A stretch of DNA of 64,000 nucleotides. Source: Aestuariibacter sp. GS-14 (lineage in GTDB: Bacteria > Pseudomonadota > Gammaproteobacteria > Enterobacterales > Alteromonadaceae). The position numbers and the translations under genes were made by a program. Numbering within the stretch: position 1 is the stretch's first letter; every line of letters starts with the position of its first letter. Positions 45,614-53,812 of the stretch are shown here, one piece after another. Location: positions 620,001 to 684,000 of the forward strand of contig NZ_VHIP01000001.1 in assembly GCF_006494365.1 (NCBI RefSeq), in the 5' to 3' direction. The notes beneath the pieces were generated by a model. That model worked only from the letters and a program-made list of their open reading frames with translations. It made no database searches and was not told the DNA's origin.

Positions 45614-46618
45614 ATGAGCAATCTGGCACTGTCTGCCGAGCGCCCGTTACCCGATGCACCGCGAGTTCTGCTGAACAGTGGTGCATCCTGTGTGCCTCAG
45701 CATTATCTGCAATACGCCCAAACCCAGTGCAGTATTGAACAAGTCGCGCTCGATTGCGCGTTTAACGACACTACCCTGATATTCTCAGGCCAGGACACCC
45801 ATGGTTTATATATCCAGATTGGATTAATTGGGTTCGACACCTATCTGCCGGTAGCTGCTCAGCCAAATCGTAAAATTGTGTACGGCCGAAAATGGCGAAT
45901 CGACAGCAATGTACCAACCTCTGAACTGGTGCAAACCATCTTTTTGGCGATTAAAAAAGCCCGCGAGCACGAAGTGCGAGAGCTGCTGAAAATTCGCTTT
46001 GAACACCACATCAGTGCGCCGTTCAGCACCCATCAGGATGCACGGCTTATCGCTGAGCAAGCCGGCAGTTTATTAGACAACGATGAACCTGTGTCACTGA
46101 TGCAATTTCGCCGTCAGGTAACGGCACTGATGCGAAATACCACTTACGACAGCTCGCCAGTTCATGTACTGAACATCGAACAGCGTTTGTCGCAACAAAT
46201 CCTGGTAGACATCTCCATACCCGGTGGCACTACCCCCATGTTGGGTGATACAACAGGTACTTTACTCACCTTGTTGTTACCCGAGCCGTCGGTTAATGCC
46301 CTGCTATTTGCACTAATGGACGCGCTCATCGCAAAAAGCGATAGCTACGTGCGCGAAGCTTTCACTTACCTGGGCGTACACAGGTTCAGCCAGCGCTTAT
46401 CAGTTGAAAAGCTGTCGGCGTTATCGGTACATACCCGTTTGGCCGACAAGCAGGCACCGGGCAGTTTTCAGCACCAGCTTAAACAGTACAATTTTGTTAC
46501 CGATGCCGCGCGGGTACCCAATGTGGTTACCCCTGAAATGGCGGGTACTATTCAAGCGCGTTTGTCTGAGTTTGGCGAACTGGCGGGCCACTACCCCAGG
46601 TTTAGTGTGCACCCATGA
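45614..46618 (+). CDS. Hypothetical cytosolic protein, 334 residues
   Basis: No family was recognised. There is no signal peptide or membrane helix. The centre has a mixed alpha/beta pattern (KAREHEVRELLKIRFEHHIS; QQILVDISIPGGTTPMLGD) and the C-terminus is Pro/Thr-rich with VVTPEMAGTIQARLSEFGEL. AGGGAG lies 6 bp before the ATG. Because it follows the DoxX gene by 11 bp, it may work with that protein. Good ribosome-binding site and normal codon use make a real gene likely. Confidence 0.75.
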   Translation: MSNLALSAERPLPDAPRVLLNSGASCVPQHYLQYAQTQCSIEQVALDCAFNDTTLIFSGQDTHGLYIQIGLIGFDTYLPVAAQPNRKIVYGRKWRIDSNVPTSELVQTIFLAIKKAREHEVRELLKIRFEHHISAPFSTHQDARLIAEQAGSLLDNDEPVSLMQFRRQVTALMRNTTYDSSPVHVLNIEQRLSQQILVDISIPGGTTPMLGDTTGTLLTLLLPEPSVNALLFALMDALIAKSDSYVREAFTYLGVHRFSQRLSVEKLSALSVHTRLADKQAPGSFQHQLKQYNFVTDAARVPNVVTPEMAGTIQARLSEFGELAGHYPRFSVHP

Positions 46619-46639
46619 GGCAGGTTATTCATACTGGCA

Positions 46640-46661
46640 GATAGCGCAGTCACGCGCTATC
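46640..46661. terminator. Hairpin between convergent genes
   Basis: GATAGCGC and GCGCTATC pair around a 6-nt loop (AGTCAC). It lies after the unknown gene at 45614 and before the stop of the lipoprotein gene. T-runs are absent. Confidence 0.5.
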
Positions 46662-46747
46662 CATTTAGCCTTGTTAAATAATACCGGAACAGAGCACTGC
46701 GTTGCGCTCCTCTTTGAAGGGACTCAGTGTAGCCTTGCAAAACCTGC

Positions 46748-47455
46748 TCACTGCAACGTGCCAATTGTCATAAAAAACGCATTGAGCTGAGATGCTGCCT
46801 CTTTCAATGACTTAGCCACAGCGGCCATCTCTGCCTTTTTAATGGTTTCATTAAAATTGATATCCCCTTCTTGCTTTCGAGCGGCAAATTCGTTGGTGGA
46901 TACAACCGTAAATGGCACTATGCCAGAACGCACATCCAGCAACACGGCTTCAACCGTGCAGTAAGCCTTTGTTTCATTTGGATCAATGAATTTGTACTTT
47001 TCAAAGGTACGGCAGGTAGACCGGTAGGCCAACAGTAAATCAGCCTGATAACGTGCCGCCGCTTCCCGAAGAAACGGCACTGTTCGTTGCTCAGGCACCA
47101 ACAAGCTGGGCAAGAATGACGCATCATACACTCTGGGCGATTGTTTTAGCTGCCCAACAAAATCAGCCGCAATGGAATGGTTAAGCTGCGTGAAATCGTT
47201 TGAGTAATAGCGCCAATAGCTGTCGTCCGACAATCTGAGAATAGCAATTCTGTTCTGGGCGGGCAGCGCAAGGCGATAATTAAGCATTCGCTCTATGTCT
47301 TTATCTGCAAGGGCGGCCCCCGCAGACCCAAACAAGGGTTCATCACTTACTTCGTTACTCGCCGGGCTGTAGTAATCATTTGGACGCTGTGTGGTAGCAA
47401 CACTGGTACAACCCGAAACGAGTATTGCGATAATAATAATGAAATACTTTGTCAT
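46748..47455 (-). CDS. Predicted lipoprotein of unknown function
   Basis: From the ATG at 47455 (AAGGAG upstream) the product has 235 residues. A signal peptide MTKYFIIIIAILVSGC ends in the lipobox VSGC. The mature part has the strand RIAILRLSD and YQADLLLAYRSTCRTFEKYK, reminiscent of periplasmic lipoproteins that carry a TolB-like fold (as in CsgG- or LpoB-type proteins), but this resemblance is weak. It is monocistronic between convergent genes. The family is unassigned; confidence in export is high. Confidence 0.8.
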   Translation of the reverse strand: MTKYFIIIIAILVSGCTSVATTQRPNDYYSPASNEVSDEPLFGSAGAALADKDIERMLNYRLALPAQNRIAILRLSDDSYWRYYSNDFTQLNHSIAADFVGQLKQSPRVYDASFLPSLLVPEQRTVPFLREAAARYQADLLLAYRSTCRTFEKYKFIDPNETKAYCTVEAVLLDVRSGIVPFTVVSTNEFAARKQEGDINFNETIKKAEMAAVAKSLKEAASQLNAFFMTIGTLQ

Positions 47456-47585
47456 ACTTGCTCCTTGCTGCGCGACATTGGCTATTAACGTTAAACTACG
47501 GTGTATGAACAAATGAGGCTGCTATTCAGAGGGTTTCGCTAATAAACAACACAATTGCAATGATTGGAATAATTTTAAACGGCAT

Positions 47586-47648
47586 TCATTCATAGCGAGC
47601 CCACATACCCAGGACTTTTACAGTGTGTTGTTCAATTACTTGATACAC
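47586..47648 (-). pseudogene. C-terminal remnant of a RelE/ParE-type toxin gene
   Basis: In a different frame from the antitoxin, the minus strand reads VYQVIEQHTVKVLGMWARYE and a stop (47648 down to 47586), which looks like the end of a RelE/Txe-type toxin. It overlaps the last codons of the antitoxin gene and no upstream part of the toxin exists. This suggests an internal deletion that removed most of the toxin and the antitoxin stop codon. Confidence 0.6.
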
Positions 47649-47887
47649 CAATCCAGCTCTCTAGAGCAATCGTCAATGGCTTCTGCCATACCGTCGCGAA
47701 TACTTTCTCGCAACCCTGTTACAGGCAGCAAGTAAAGGGTTTCCTGAATTGATTGCCAGTCTTCATATGAAACCAATACCGCACTATTTCGTTTGCCAGT
47801 AATGGTAATTAGTTGATGTGGCTCACTCGTTTGATCGAGCAATCTGTAAAGATTTGCCTTTGCTTCGCTTGCCGTAAATGTATTCAT
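47636..47887 (-). CDS. Phd/YefM-family antitoxin (orphan, altered C-terminus)
   Basis: An 83-residue protein with the Phd/YefM N-terminal fold: TFTASEAKANLYRLLDQTSE, HQLITITGKRNSAVLVSYED, then LLPVTGLRESIRDGMAEAID. Such antitoxins neutralise RelE/YoeB-like toxins and repress their own promoter. Family members usually end in ...ELDW; here the frame runs three residues further (CIK) into the toxin remnant. With no intact toxin, it may be a non-functional leftover or an antitoxin acting on other toxins. Confidence 0.82.
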   Translation of the reverse strand: MNTFTASEAKANLYRLLDQTSEPHQLITITGKRNSAVLVSYEDWQSIQETLYLLPVTGLRESIRDGMAEAIDDCSRELDWCIK

Positions 47888-48211
47888 GATTTATCTCCAC
47901 TAACACAAGAAAACATAAGCGTGGACTTACGTTAATACAATATATTTTTCAGCAAACAATTAATTACAGAAACGTCATAGTAGCACCCGATTCCACAGAA
48001 TAACCATTATCGGTGCTTCCACAGGCGGGTTGTGACATGCACACTGAAGTATGTTCGGCTTTCTCATTCTAACTGACTCAGCTCGAAATCGAGTATTAAC
48101 GCCTCAACCTTTTTTGGCTCAGTACTTATAAGCCAAAAGCCCCGGCGTCACTTCACACTTTCGGGGCTTGGGTGTTGCTGTTGCATTGAGGGCGGAGTAA
48201 ATACGACGCTG
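47888..48211. other. Spacer with a terminator for the nrtS-like operon
   Basis: Contains a hairpin AAGCCCCG/CGGGGCTT at 48137-48169 with an 18-nt loop and a weak T-run on the minus strand, after the NrtS-like stop. The rest has no gene, although it contains a presumed antitoxin promoter. No other structure was seen. Confidence 0.5.
48137..48169 (-). terminator. Terminator-like hairpin after the nrtS-like gene
   Basis: AAGCCCCG and CGGGGCTT form an 8-bp GC-rich stem with an 18-nt loop. On the minus strand TTTT follows the stem. It is about 45 bp after the NrtS-like stop. Confidence 0.6.
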
Positions 48212-48514
48212 TTAATCTCGTACTTTAAGACTACCGTACAGGTATACGCAAAACGGTACACAATAACTCAGCGCCGCTTTGGTAATATCAATGGTCATCG
48301 TTCCCTCAAAGGCTTCAAACTGGTTGATCAACATTATAATGGTGCCCACTACCAATGCGGTTTTAAGGGCTTCTGCCAACAATGCCGGGGTAATTTTTCG
48401 CTCGGCTTTACTGCACTGTTTTACTTCATAGCCGCAGTTCGTGTTGGGATCTTTTGCGGGATCCGATGCCAGTTGTGACATGTTTTCTGTGATGTGGCTA
48501 CTTATTCTGTTCAT
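48212..48514 (-). CDS. NrtS-like small membrane protein
   Basis: A 100-residue protein with two predicted membrane helices: ALKTALVVGTIIMLINQFEA and ALSYCVPFCVYLYGSL. The segment ALLAEALKTALVVGTIIMLI and the YCVPFCVYLYG end resemble the NrtS nitrate/nitrite transporter family, though that label is tentative from memory of the family. The hydrophilic N-terminal 45 residues include two cysteines. Its ATG overlaps the stop of the thioredoxin-like gene (TGATG), so the two are coupled. Confidence 0.7.
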   Translation of the reverse strand: MNRISSHITENMSQLASDPAKDPNTNCGYEVKQCSKAERKITPALLAEALKTALVVGTIIMLINQFEAFEGTMTIDITKAALSYCVPFCVYLYGSLKVRD

Positions 48515-49035
48515 CAGAAATTTCTCACCAATACGGATTCAATCCCAGCCGGATAGCGGTGGCTGCGATATAAAATCTCGCCGCGTTGCGACAACACCAC
48601 AAACACCGGCGTACCGGTTACCATAAACTCACTGGTAAGTTCTGCCTGCGCATCAAACATCACCGGAAAGTCCACACCATAGTCGTGTAAGTAAGCATGC
48701 ATTTTTTCCTGAGTGTCGTTAATGGCCACGTTAATGCCCAGTACGTCTATGCTGTCACCAAAATCGTGATGCAGGGCGGTAACATTTGGCGTCGCCTTTT
48801 TGCAATATGGGCACCAGGTAGCCCAGAAATACAGCAGCACTGGCTTTTTTTCCCAGCGTTGTTGCAAAGAGAAGGTTTCACCATCAGCGGCATGAAAGGT
48901 TAAATCCGGTGCTAACACTTCACCCGCCAAATTGGCTTGTTGCGCGCTGCTGGCAAAAGGTAACCATGCGGCAAGTGTAGCAGTAATGGTAAGTGTCGCC
49001 GCCACAACCAGGCGGCGCAAAGTAATTCCAGTCAT
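48514..49035 (-). CDS. TlpA/ResA-like periplasmic thioredoxin
   Basis: A 173-residue thioredoxin-fold protein with an N-terminal signal anchor (about 8-31) and the active site CPYC (Cys75 and Cys78) in YFWATWCPYCKKATP. A later conserved cis-Pro segment is GTPVFVVLSQRGE. TlpA-type proteins reduce disulfides in the periplasm for cytochrome biogenesis or for specific substrates. It is translationally coupled to the NrtS-like gene downstream, which suggests a joint role in an envelope redox process, not simply in heme maturation. Confidence 0.9.
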   Translation of the reverse strand: MTGITLRRLVVAATLTITATLAAWLPFASSAQQANLAGEVLAPDLTFHAADGETFSLQQRWEKKPVLLYFWATWCPYCKKATPNVTALHHDFGDSIDVLGINVAINDTQEKMHAYLHDYGVDFPVMFDAQAELTSEFMVTGTPVFVVLSQRGEILYRSHRYPAGIESVLVRNF

Positions 49036-49169
49036 AATCTAAATCCAGGTTGGGTTTGGGATAGTAAAATGCTACCCCTAAGTGATGGCCAAAAAGCCAC
49101 CGATTCACTCAAAATGCGACCCAATCCTCTTGTGATTTCCGTAAGCACAAAGAACCGGGGTCGTTGACA

Positions 49170-49718
49170 CTACAATGTTGTTGAGAACGACAGGCTGATG
49201 AAATCGTAGCCGGGATTCGGGCTTTTCAGACCGCCGTTGGAATAATGAAAATAGCGCAGGGTAACAGCATGCTCGCGCTCACTACCAAACCGATAGCCAA
49301 TCCCCAATCTGTCTTCAAACTGAAAATGCGTGCTGATGTCTTTGCCAGCAAACTGAGTATCATCCAACAGCGACACACCTATGCCAAATTCACCGTACAC
49401 GGCGCCATTGTAATTTTCGTAAAAGGTGTGTCGGAATACCGGAGAAAACGCCACTACAAAGTTGCTGTCGTAACGGCTGGGATCGCCGTATTCCCATAGG
49501 TTGATACTGGCTTCAAAACTCAAGTCCAGCGAGGGAAAATACTCGTGTAAATAATCGCTGTTGCGACGAAACGCCAGTTTTACCCCCTGCACATCGCCTT
49601 CGCCGCGAATATAATCAACCGATATCTCATCTGCCATGCCCACAGAGGGCACCGATAAAACAACCATTCCAGCGGTAAATACCGCCCTAAGCCATTGCTT
49701 AATTTTGCTCACTTTCAT
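49170..49718 (-). CDS. pagL: Lipid A 3-O-deacylase PagL-like outer-membrane protein
   Basis: From the ATG at 49718 (AGGGTGA upstream; the GTG at 49730 is an alternative) the product has 182 residues: signal peptide to about GMADE, then a beta-barrel with alternating hydrophobic strands and a terminal aromatic pattern (ISLSFSTTL). The active-site region YFHYSNGGLKSPNPGYDF matches PagL (His-x-Ser catalytic pair); the third residue, Glu in Pseudomonas PagL, is replaced here by Asp. PagL removes the 3-O acyl chain from lipid A and modulates immune and polymyxin responses. It appears monocistronic. Confidence 0.85.
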   Translation of the reverse strand: MKVSKIKQWLRAVFTAGMVVLSVPSVGMADEISVDYIRGEGDVQGVKLAFRRNSDYLHEYFPSLDLSFEASINLWEYGDPSRYDSNFVVAFSPVFRHTFYENYNGAVYGEFGIGVSLLDDTQFAGKDISTHFQFEDRLGIGYRFGSEREHAVTLRYFHYSNGGLKSPNPGYDFISLSFSTTL

Positions 49719-49950
49719 AATAACGTTCACCCTAGGTAATTCAGATGACGCTATTTTCGGGGAAAGCCGGTTAACAAAATTAGCCGTTCGTCTGCAATGT
49801 TGAACCTGCCCTGTTAAGCCAACCTGGCATTTGACTTTTTCTACATAGCAAACAAAGTTGCTAGTTTTTTATACAAAGTTTCACTGTGGATGTTGAATGT
49901 TAGTCTGGGATAGGTCTAAATAGACAAAACAGGACTACAAGGAGCCTGCC

Positions 49951-51549
49951 GTGCCCGTCAGTCAGATTCTCGATGAATTGTTACGCGTAAGTGTGGCATT
50001 GTCAGTAGACAAAAATACCAAGCGATTACTGGAAACCATCTTGCTTGCTGCAAAAAAACTGGCAAACGCAGATGGTGGTACTATTTATTCGGTAAAAGAC
50101 GGCACGGAACTGGTGTTTGATACCCTGTTTAACGACAGCATGAATATGCATTTGGGAGGGTCATCTGACAGTGTGGTTACACTGAATTCCATTCCAATAT
50201 ACATAAATGGAAAAGTAAATACAGATGCCGTTGTAGCCCAAGCTGCCGCTACCGGAGAAGTGATCAATATTGCCAACGTTAGTGAGGTTCAGGGTAGTCA
50301 GTCTGATCGATTTAAAAGTATTGATAAGCAATTCAGTTATCAAACAATTTCCATGCTAACGATCCCGATGCAAAATCACGAAGGTGATTTAAGCGGCGTG
50401 TTACAGTTGGTGAATGCTCAGGATCCGCATGGCAATATTATTCCCTTCGATAACGACACTGAGCGGACAGTGGTAGCACTGGCATCGCTAGCGTCAGTTG
50501 CACTAACCAATCGTCAGCTTATAGACAACATGGAAGAGTTGTTTCAGGCATTTACCCGACTGATTGCAAAAGCAATCGACGAGAAATCGCCTTATACAGG
50601 CGGACATTGCCGTCGGGTCCCGGAGCTCACCATGATGATTGCAGAAGCCGTACATCGGCATGATGAAGGCCCCTTGGCGTCGTTTACCATGACTGACGCG
50701 GATCGACACGAACTGGAATTGGCAGGCTGGATCCATGATTGCGGAAAAGTCGCTACGCCAGAATACGTAATGGACAAATCCAAAAAGCTGGAAACGGTAT
50801 TTGATCGCATTGAACTGGTAAAAACCCGTTTTGCACTAGCCCATCAGCAAATCGAATTACGTTTTACCAAGGCCATGATGGACACTCAGGATACGTCTGT
50901 CAGAGCCGATCTTCAAACGCAAATGACAAAGGAACAAGCCCAGCTTGAGCGAGATTTACAGTTTGTGATCACGGCGAACACCGGCGGTGAGTTTATGCGA
51001 GCTGAAGATCAGGCGTATCTGGAGGACATAGCACGCTCCCAGCAAGTCAGTGTTGGAAATGAAACTGTGCCCTTGCTAACAGACAATGAAATTTACAACC
51101 TGAGAACTGCCCGTGGCACCTTAAACAGTGAAGAGCGCGCCATTATTAATCGTCATATGGATATTACAGTAGAGATGCTCGACACCTTGCCATTTCCCAA
51201 ACATCTCGCAAGAGTACCTGAGTTTGCCGGAGGGCATCACGAAAAAATGGACGGCACCGGTTACCCCAAACGACTCACCCGGGAACAATTGTCGATCCCT
51301 GCCCGAATCATGGCCATCGCCGATATTTTCGAAGCGCTGACCGCGGCAGATCGGCCTTACAAAGATGCAAAAAAAATCAGCGAGTGCCTGCGTATCATGG
51401 GCTACATGAAAATGGATAACCACATTGACCCGGATCTGTTCGATGTGTTTATTAAACAGCGGGTGTACGAGCAGTATGCGGCTGAATTTTTGAAGCCCGA
51501 ACAAATGGATGACATTGATTTGTCAAAAATACCCGGCTTCACCGCATAA
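49951..51549 (+). CDS. GAF-HD-GYP phosphodiesterase with an inserted helical segment
   Basis: A 532-residue cytosolic protein that probably degrades cyclic di-GMP. Residues about 20-185 are a GAF sensor domain. The HD-GYP domain (about 195-510) has HD (His262-Asp263), HH (429-430) and the GYP signature (437-439, DGTGYP). Between HD and the NRHMDITVEML helix lies an extra stretch of about 110 residues (285-390) rich in charged helices (FTKAMMDTQDTS; ANTGGEFMRAEDQAYLEDIA). Translation starts at a GTG with AAGGAG upstream. It is convergent with the CHASE2 cyclase operon. Activity still depends on the metal ligands inside the insertion-flanked core, which look intact. Confidence 0.9.
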   Translation: MPVSQILDELLRVSVALSVDKNTKRLLETILLAAKKLANADGGTIYSVKDGTELVFDTLFNDSMNMHLGGSSDSVVTLNSIPIYINGKVNTDAVVAQAAATGEVINIANVSEVQGSQSDRFKSIDKQFSYQTISMLTIPMQNHEGDLSGVLQLVNAQDPHGNIIPFDNDTERTVVALASLASVALTNRQLIDNMEELFQAFTRLIAKAIDEKSPYTGGHCRRVPELTMMIAEAVHRHDEGPLASFTMTDADRHELELAGWIHDCGKVATPEYVMDKSKKLETVFDRIELVKTRFALAHQQIELRFTKAMMDTQDTSVRADLQTQMTKEQAQLERDLQFVITANTGGEFMRAEDQAYLEDIARSQQVSVGNETVPLLTDNEIYNLRTARGTLNSEERAIINRHMDITVEMLDTLPFPKHLARVPEFAGGHHEKMDGTGYPKRLTREQLSIPARIMAIADIFEALTAADRPYKDAKKISECLRIMGYMKMDNHIDPDLFDVFIKQRVYEQYAAEFLKPEQMDDIDLSKIPGFTA

Positions 51550-51589
51550 CCGAATAACGGTATTGCTGTTGGTTGCAAAATAAGAACGA

Positions 51590-53812
51590 CTATTTGTGTG
51601 TGTGAGTATAAGCACCGTCCCAGTTTTCCGGAGGAGGCGACTGGATAAAATTCTGGAGCCGTTCACCAAGCATTGTTACCAGTACTGGGTTGAATGTGTT
51701 GTTTTCTAAACGTGTTAAATGCTGGTATGCAACAAGAAATTCGCGCGCAAAGTACCACTCCATAATTTGATTGTATGCTTTTACAAACCCGAGATATTCT
51801 ACGCTGGCTAAGGAAGATACAGGTGAATACAGCGTCACCGGCGCAGCTTTCCCTTTTACTCTCACCCGGTCTACCGTGAGAAATGCCTGCTCAGGGCATT
51901 GAGCCTGGGTAAATTCACTCACCAGCATGCTGACACCATAAAACTTGGTCAAACCTTCCAGGCGCGAACCTAAATTCACGGCGTCTCCAATTACGGTATA
52001 ACTACGCCGGAAGTCTGAACCCATGTCGCCTACGTTCATCTCACCGGTATTAATACCAATGCCTATTTCAACGGTAGGCCTCCCCGCTGCTCTGAATTTG
52101 TCATTTAATGGTTTTAGTGCTTCCAGCATAGCGAATCCGGCTTTTACGGCCTGACTGGCATGCATGGAGTGAGTAAGGGGCGCTCCCCAAAAAGCCATTA
52201 CCATATCGCCAACATATTTATCAATGGTACCTTCATGTTCAAGAATGGCTCGGGTTATTGGCGAAAAAAACTCGTTTAGCCATTGCTTGAGCTCAGATGC
52301 GGTCATGGTTTCAGAAATACTGGTGAAGCCGCGAATATCACTAAAAAGTACAGTAAGTTCCTTTTTTTCGCCTTCCAGATTCCAGGCATCAGGCTGCGCC
52401 AATATCTGATCGATGTGCGCCGGTGGAACATAGGTATCAAAGATGGCTTTAACCTGCCTGCGTTGACGGTTTTCATGAAAGAAGCCACGGCTGATATACC
52501 AAAACGCCATCATTACAGACAACAGTATCGGACTGAACAAAGGCAGTGAAATTTGCCACACTATCCATACCAGTATATTGCCCCCTATTGCGGTAAGAAT
52601 AATCAGCAACGCCAGCAAACTTGTCATTATCGGCGTTTTACCCCGTAATAATAGACTGGTAAGAATACCTAAAATCAACAATTGCAGCAGTATTGCTTCA
52701 CGCCACCAATCCGGGAAAACCGGGATCACACTGGGATTAGCCAACGCGTCAAATAGCGTCGCTTGAATTTCCACACCAGGAAAGCCCAGTTCTACTGGCG
52801 TAGAGCGCAAATCTGCCAGGCCGGTTGCAGACGTTCCAACAAATACCACGGCCTGGTCAAACCGGTTGTCCTGAACAGTATTAGTGAGTAAATGAACCGC
52901 CGACGTGTACTGATAAGTACGGGCTTTACCTCGGTACGGGATCAGGATCCGCCCCTGCTCGTCGGTACTTATTGTTTGATTACCAATTAGCAGTTTAGTG
53001 AGATAGGCGTTGGAGTCAGACACTTCCCATAATGGTTGAACGGTATCAGCAAGGCTGTATACCCTGAACGCATCCAGTGCCAAAGACGGTACTAACACAC
53101 CATCAACACTGGCCACCAACGCGCCCCGACGAACAAATCCATCTGGATCCTCAAAGGCATTCATAAAGCCTTGTCCCAAAGCTACGTCGTTAAATAGCGG
53201 CCAAACCCCTGCATATCCGCTAAAGTTAACCATATTTACAGGTAAATCAGGTGTATTCTGAAGTAAACCATCGGGTTGCAGGATGCCGGTTTTTAATCCT
53301 CGTTGATAGCCCGGATCAGCGTCCCGGTGCAACAGCACGGGCAACACAACCTCGCTGCCTCCCAGTGACTGTGCAAAAACAGAATCGAAATCATAGTCAT
53401 CAATTAACGATTGCTTTTCGGCCTCAGAAAGTGTCTGTAATTGAGGGGCGCCCAGTAAGTGCGTAATACCGTTAGGCTGGGGCTCTGCAAACAGAATATC
53501 CATGACTATCAGAACTGCACCCTGCGCTGTTAGTGCGTCAACCAACTGCGCAAACCGCTCTCTGGACCAAGGCATTCGGCCGACCTGACTCAAACTCAGT
53601 TCGTCTATGTCTACTATCTGTACATTCGTGACGGTATCTGGCCAGGGAGGTAAAAAGCGGATTTTTAAATCGTATAGCAAGCCATCAACGCGTTCACGAG
53701 GGGCAGCTATAGGAGACCATTGAATAATGGCAAACAAAATAATGCCAATTACCATTGCAACCGGTGTTATCCATTTCACATACTGACGGGGCGACCTACG
53801 ACTAACAGGCAT
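51590..53812 (-). CDS. CHASE2-domain class III adenylate/guanylate cyclase
   Basis: A 740-residue inner-membrane protein. TM helix 1 (about 16-33), then an extracytoplasmic CHASE2 sensor (about 38-370), three more TM helices (372-389, 396-416, 422-440) and a cytosolic class III cyclase (about 480-670). The catalytic residues are visible: metal Asp492 (FSDIRGFTSIS) and Asp536 (DKYVGDMVM), Lys532, Thr606 in YTVIGDAVN, and Asn613/Arg617. The Lys with Thr suggests ATP preference, so cAMP is the likely product. The ATG shares one base with the stop of the Ig-like lipoprotein gene, so it is the last gene of the four-gene operon. Confidence 0.94.
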   Translation of the reverse strand: MPVSRRSPRQYVKWITPVAMVIGIILFAIIQWSPIAAPRERVDGLLYDLKIRFLPPWPDTVTNVQIVDIDELSLSQVGRMPWSRERFAQLVDALTAQGAVLIVMDILFAEPQPNGITHLLGAPQLQTLSEAEKQSLIDDYDFDSVFAQSLGGSEVVLPVLLHRDADPGYQRGLKTGILQPDGLLQNTPDLPVNMVNFSGYAGVWPLFNDVALGQGFMNAFEDPDGFVRRGALVASVDGVLVPSLALDAFRVYSLADTVQPLWEVSDSNAYLTKLLIGNQTISTDEQGRILIPYRGKARTYQYTSAVHLLTNTVQDNRFDQAVVFVGTSATGLADLRSTPVELGFPGVEIQATLFDALANPSVIPVFPDWWREAILLQLLILGILTSLLLRGKTPIMTSLLALLIILTAIGGNILVWIVWQISLPLFSPILLSVMMAFWYISRGFFHENRQRRQVKAIFDTYVPPAHIDQILAQPDAWNLEGEKKELTVLFSDIRGFTSISETMTASELKQWLNEFFSPITRAILEHEGTIDKYVGDMVMAFWGAPLTHSMHASQAVKAGFAMLEALKPLNDKFRAAGRPTVEIGIGINTGEMNVGDMGSDFRRSYTVIGDAVNLGSRLEGLTKFYGVSMLVSEFTQAQCPEQAFLTVDRVRVKGKAAPVTLYSPVSSLASVEYLGFVKAYNQIMEWYFAREFLVAYQHLTRLENNTFNPVLVTMLGERLQNFIQSPPPENWDGAYTHTHK

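Noticed and set aside
47636-47887. Complete toxin-antitoxin system
   Set aside because: No intact toxin is present on either side; only a 20-residue remnant remains.
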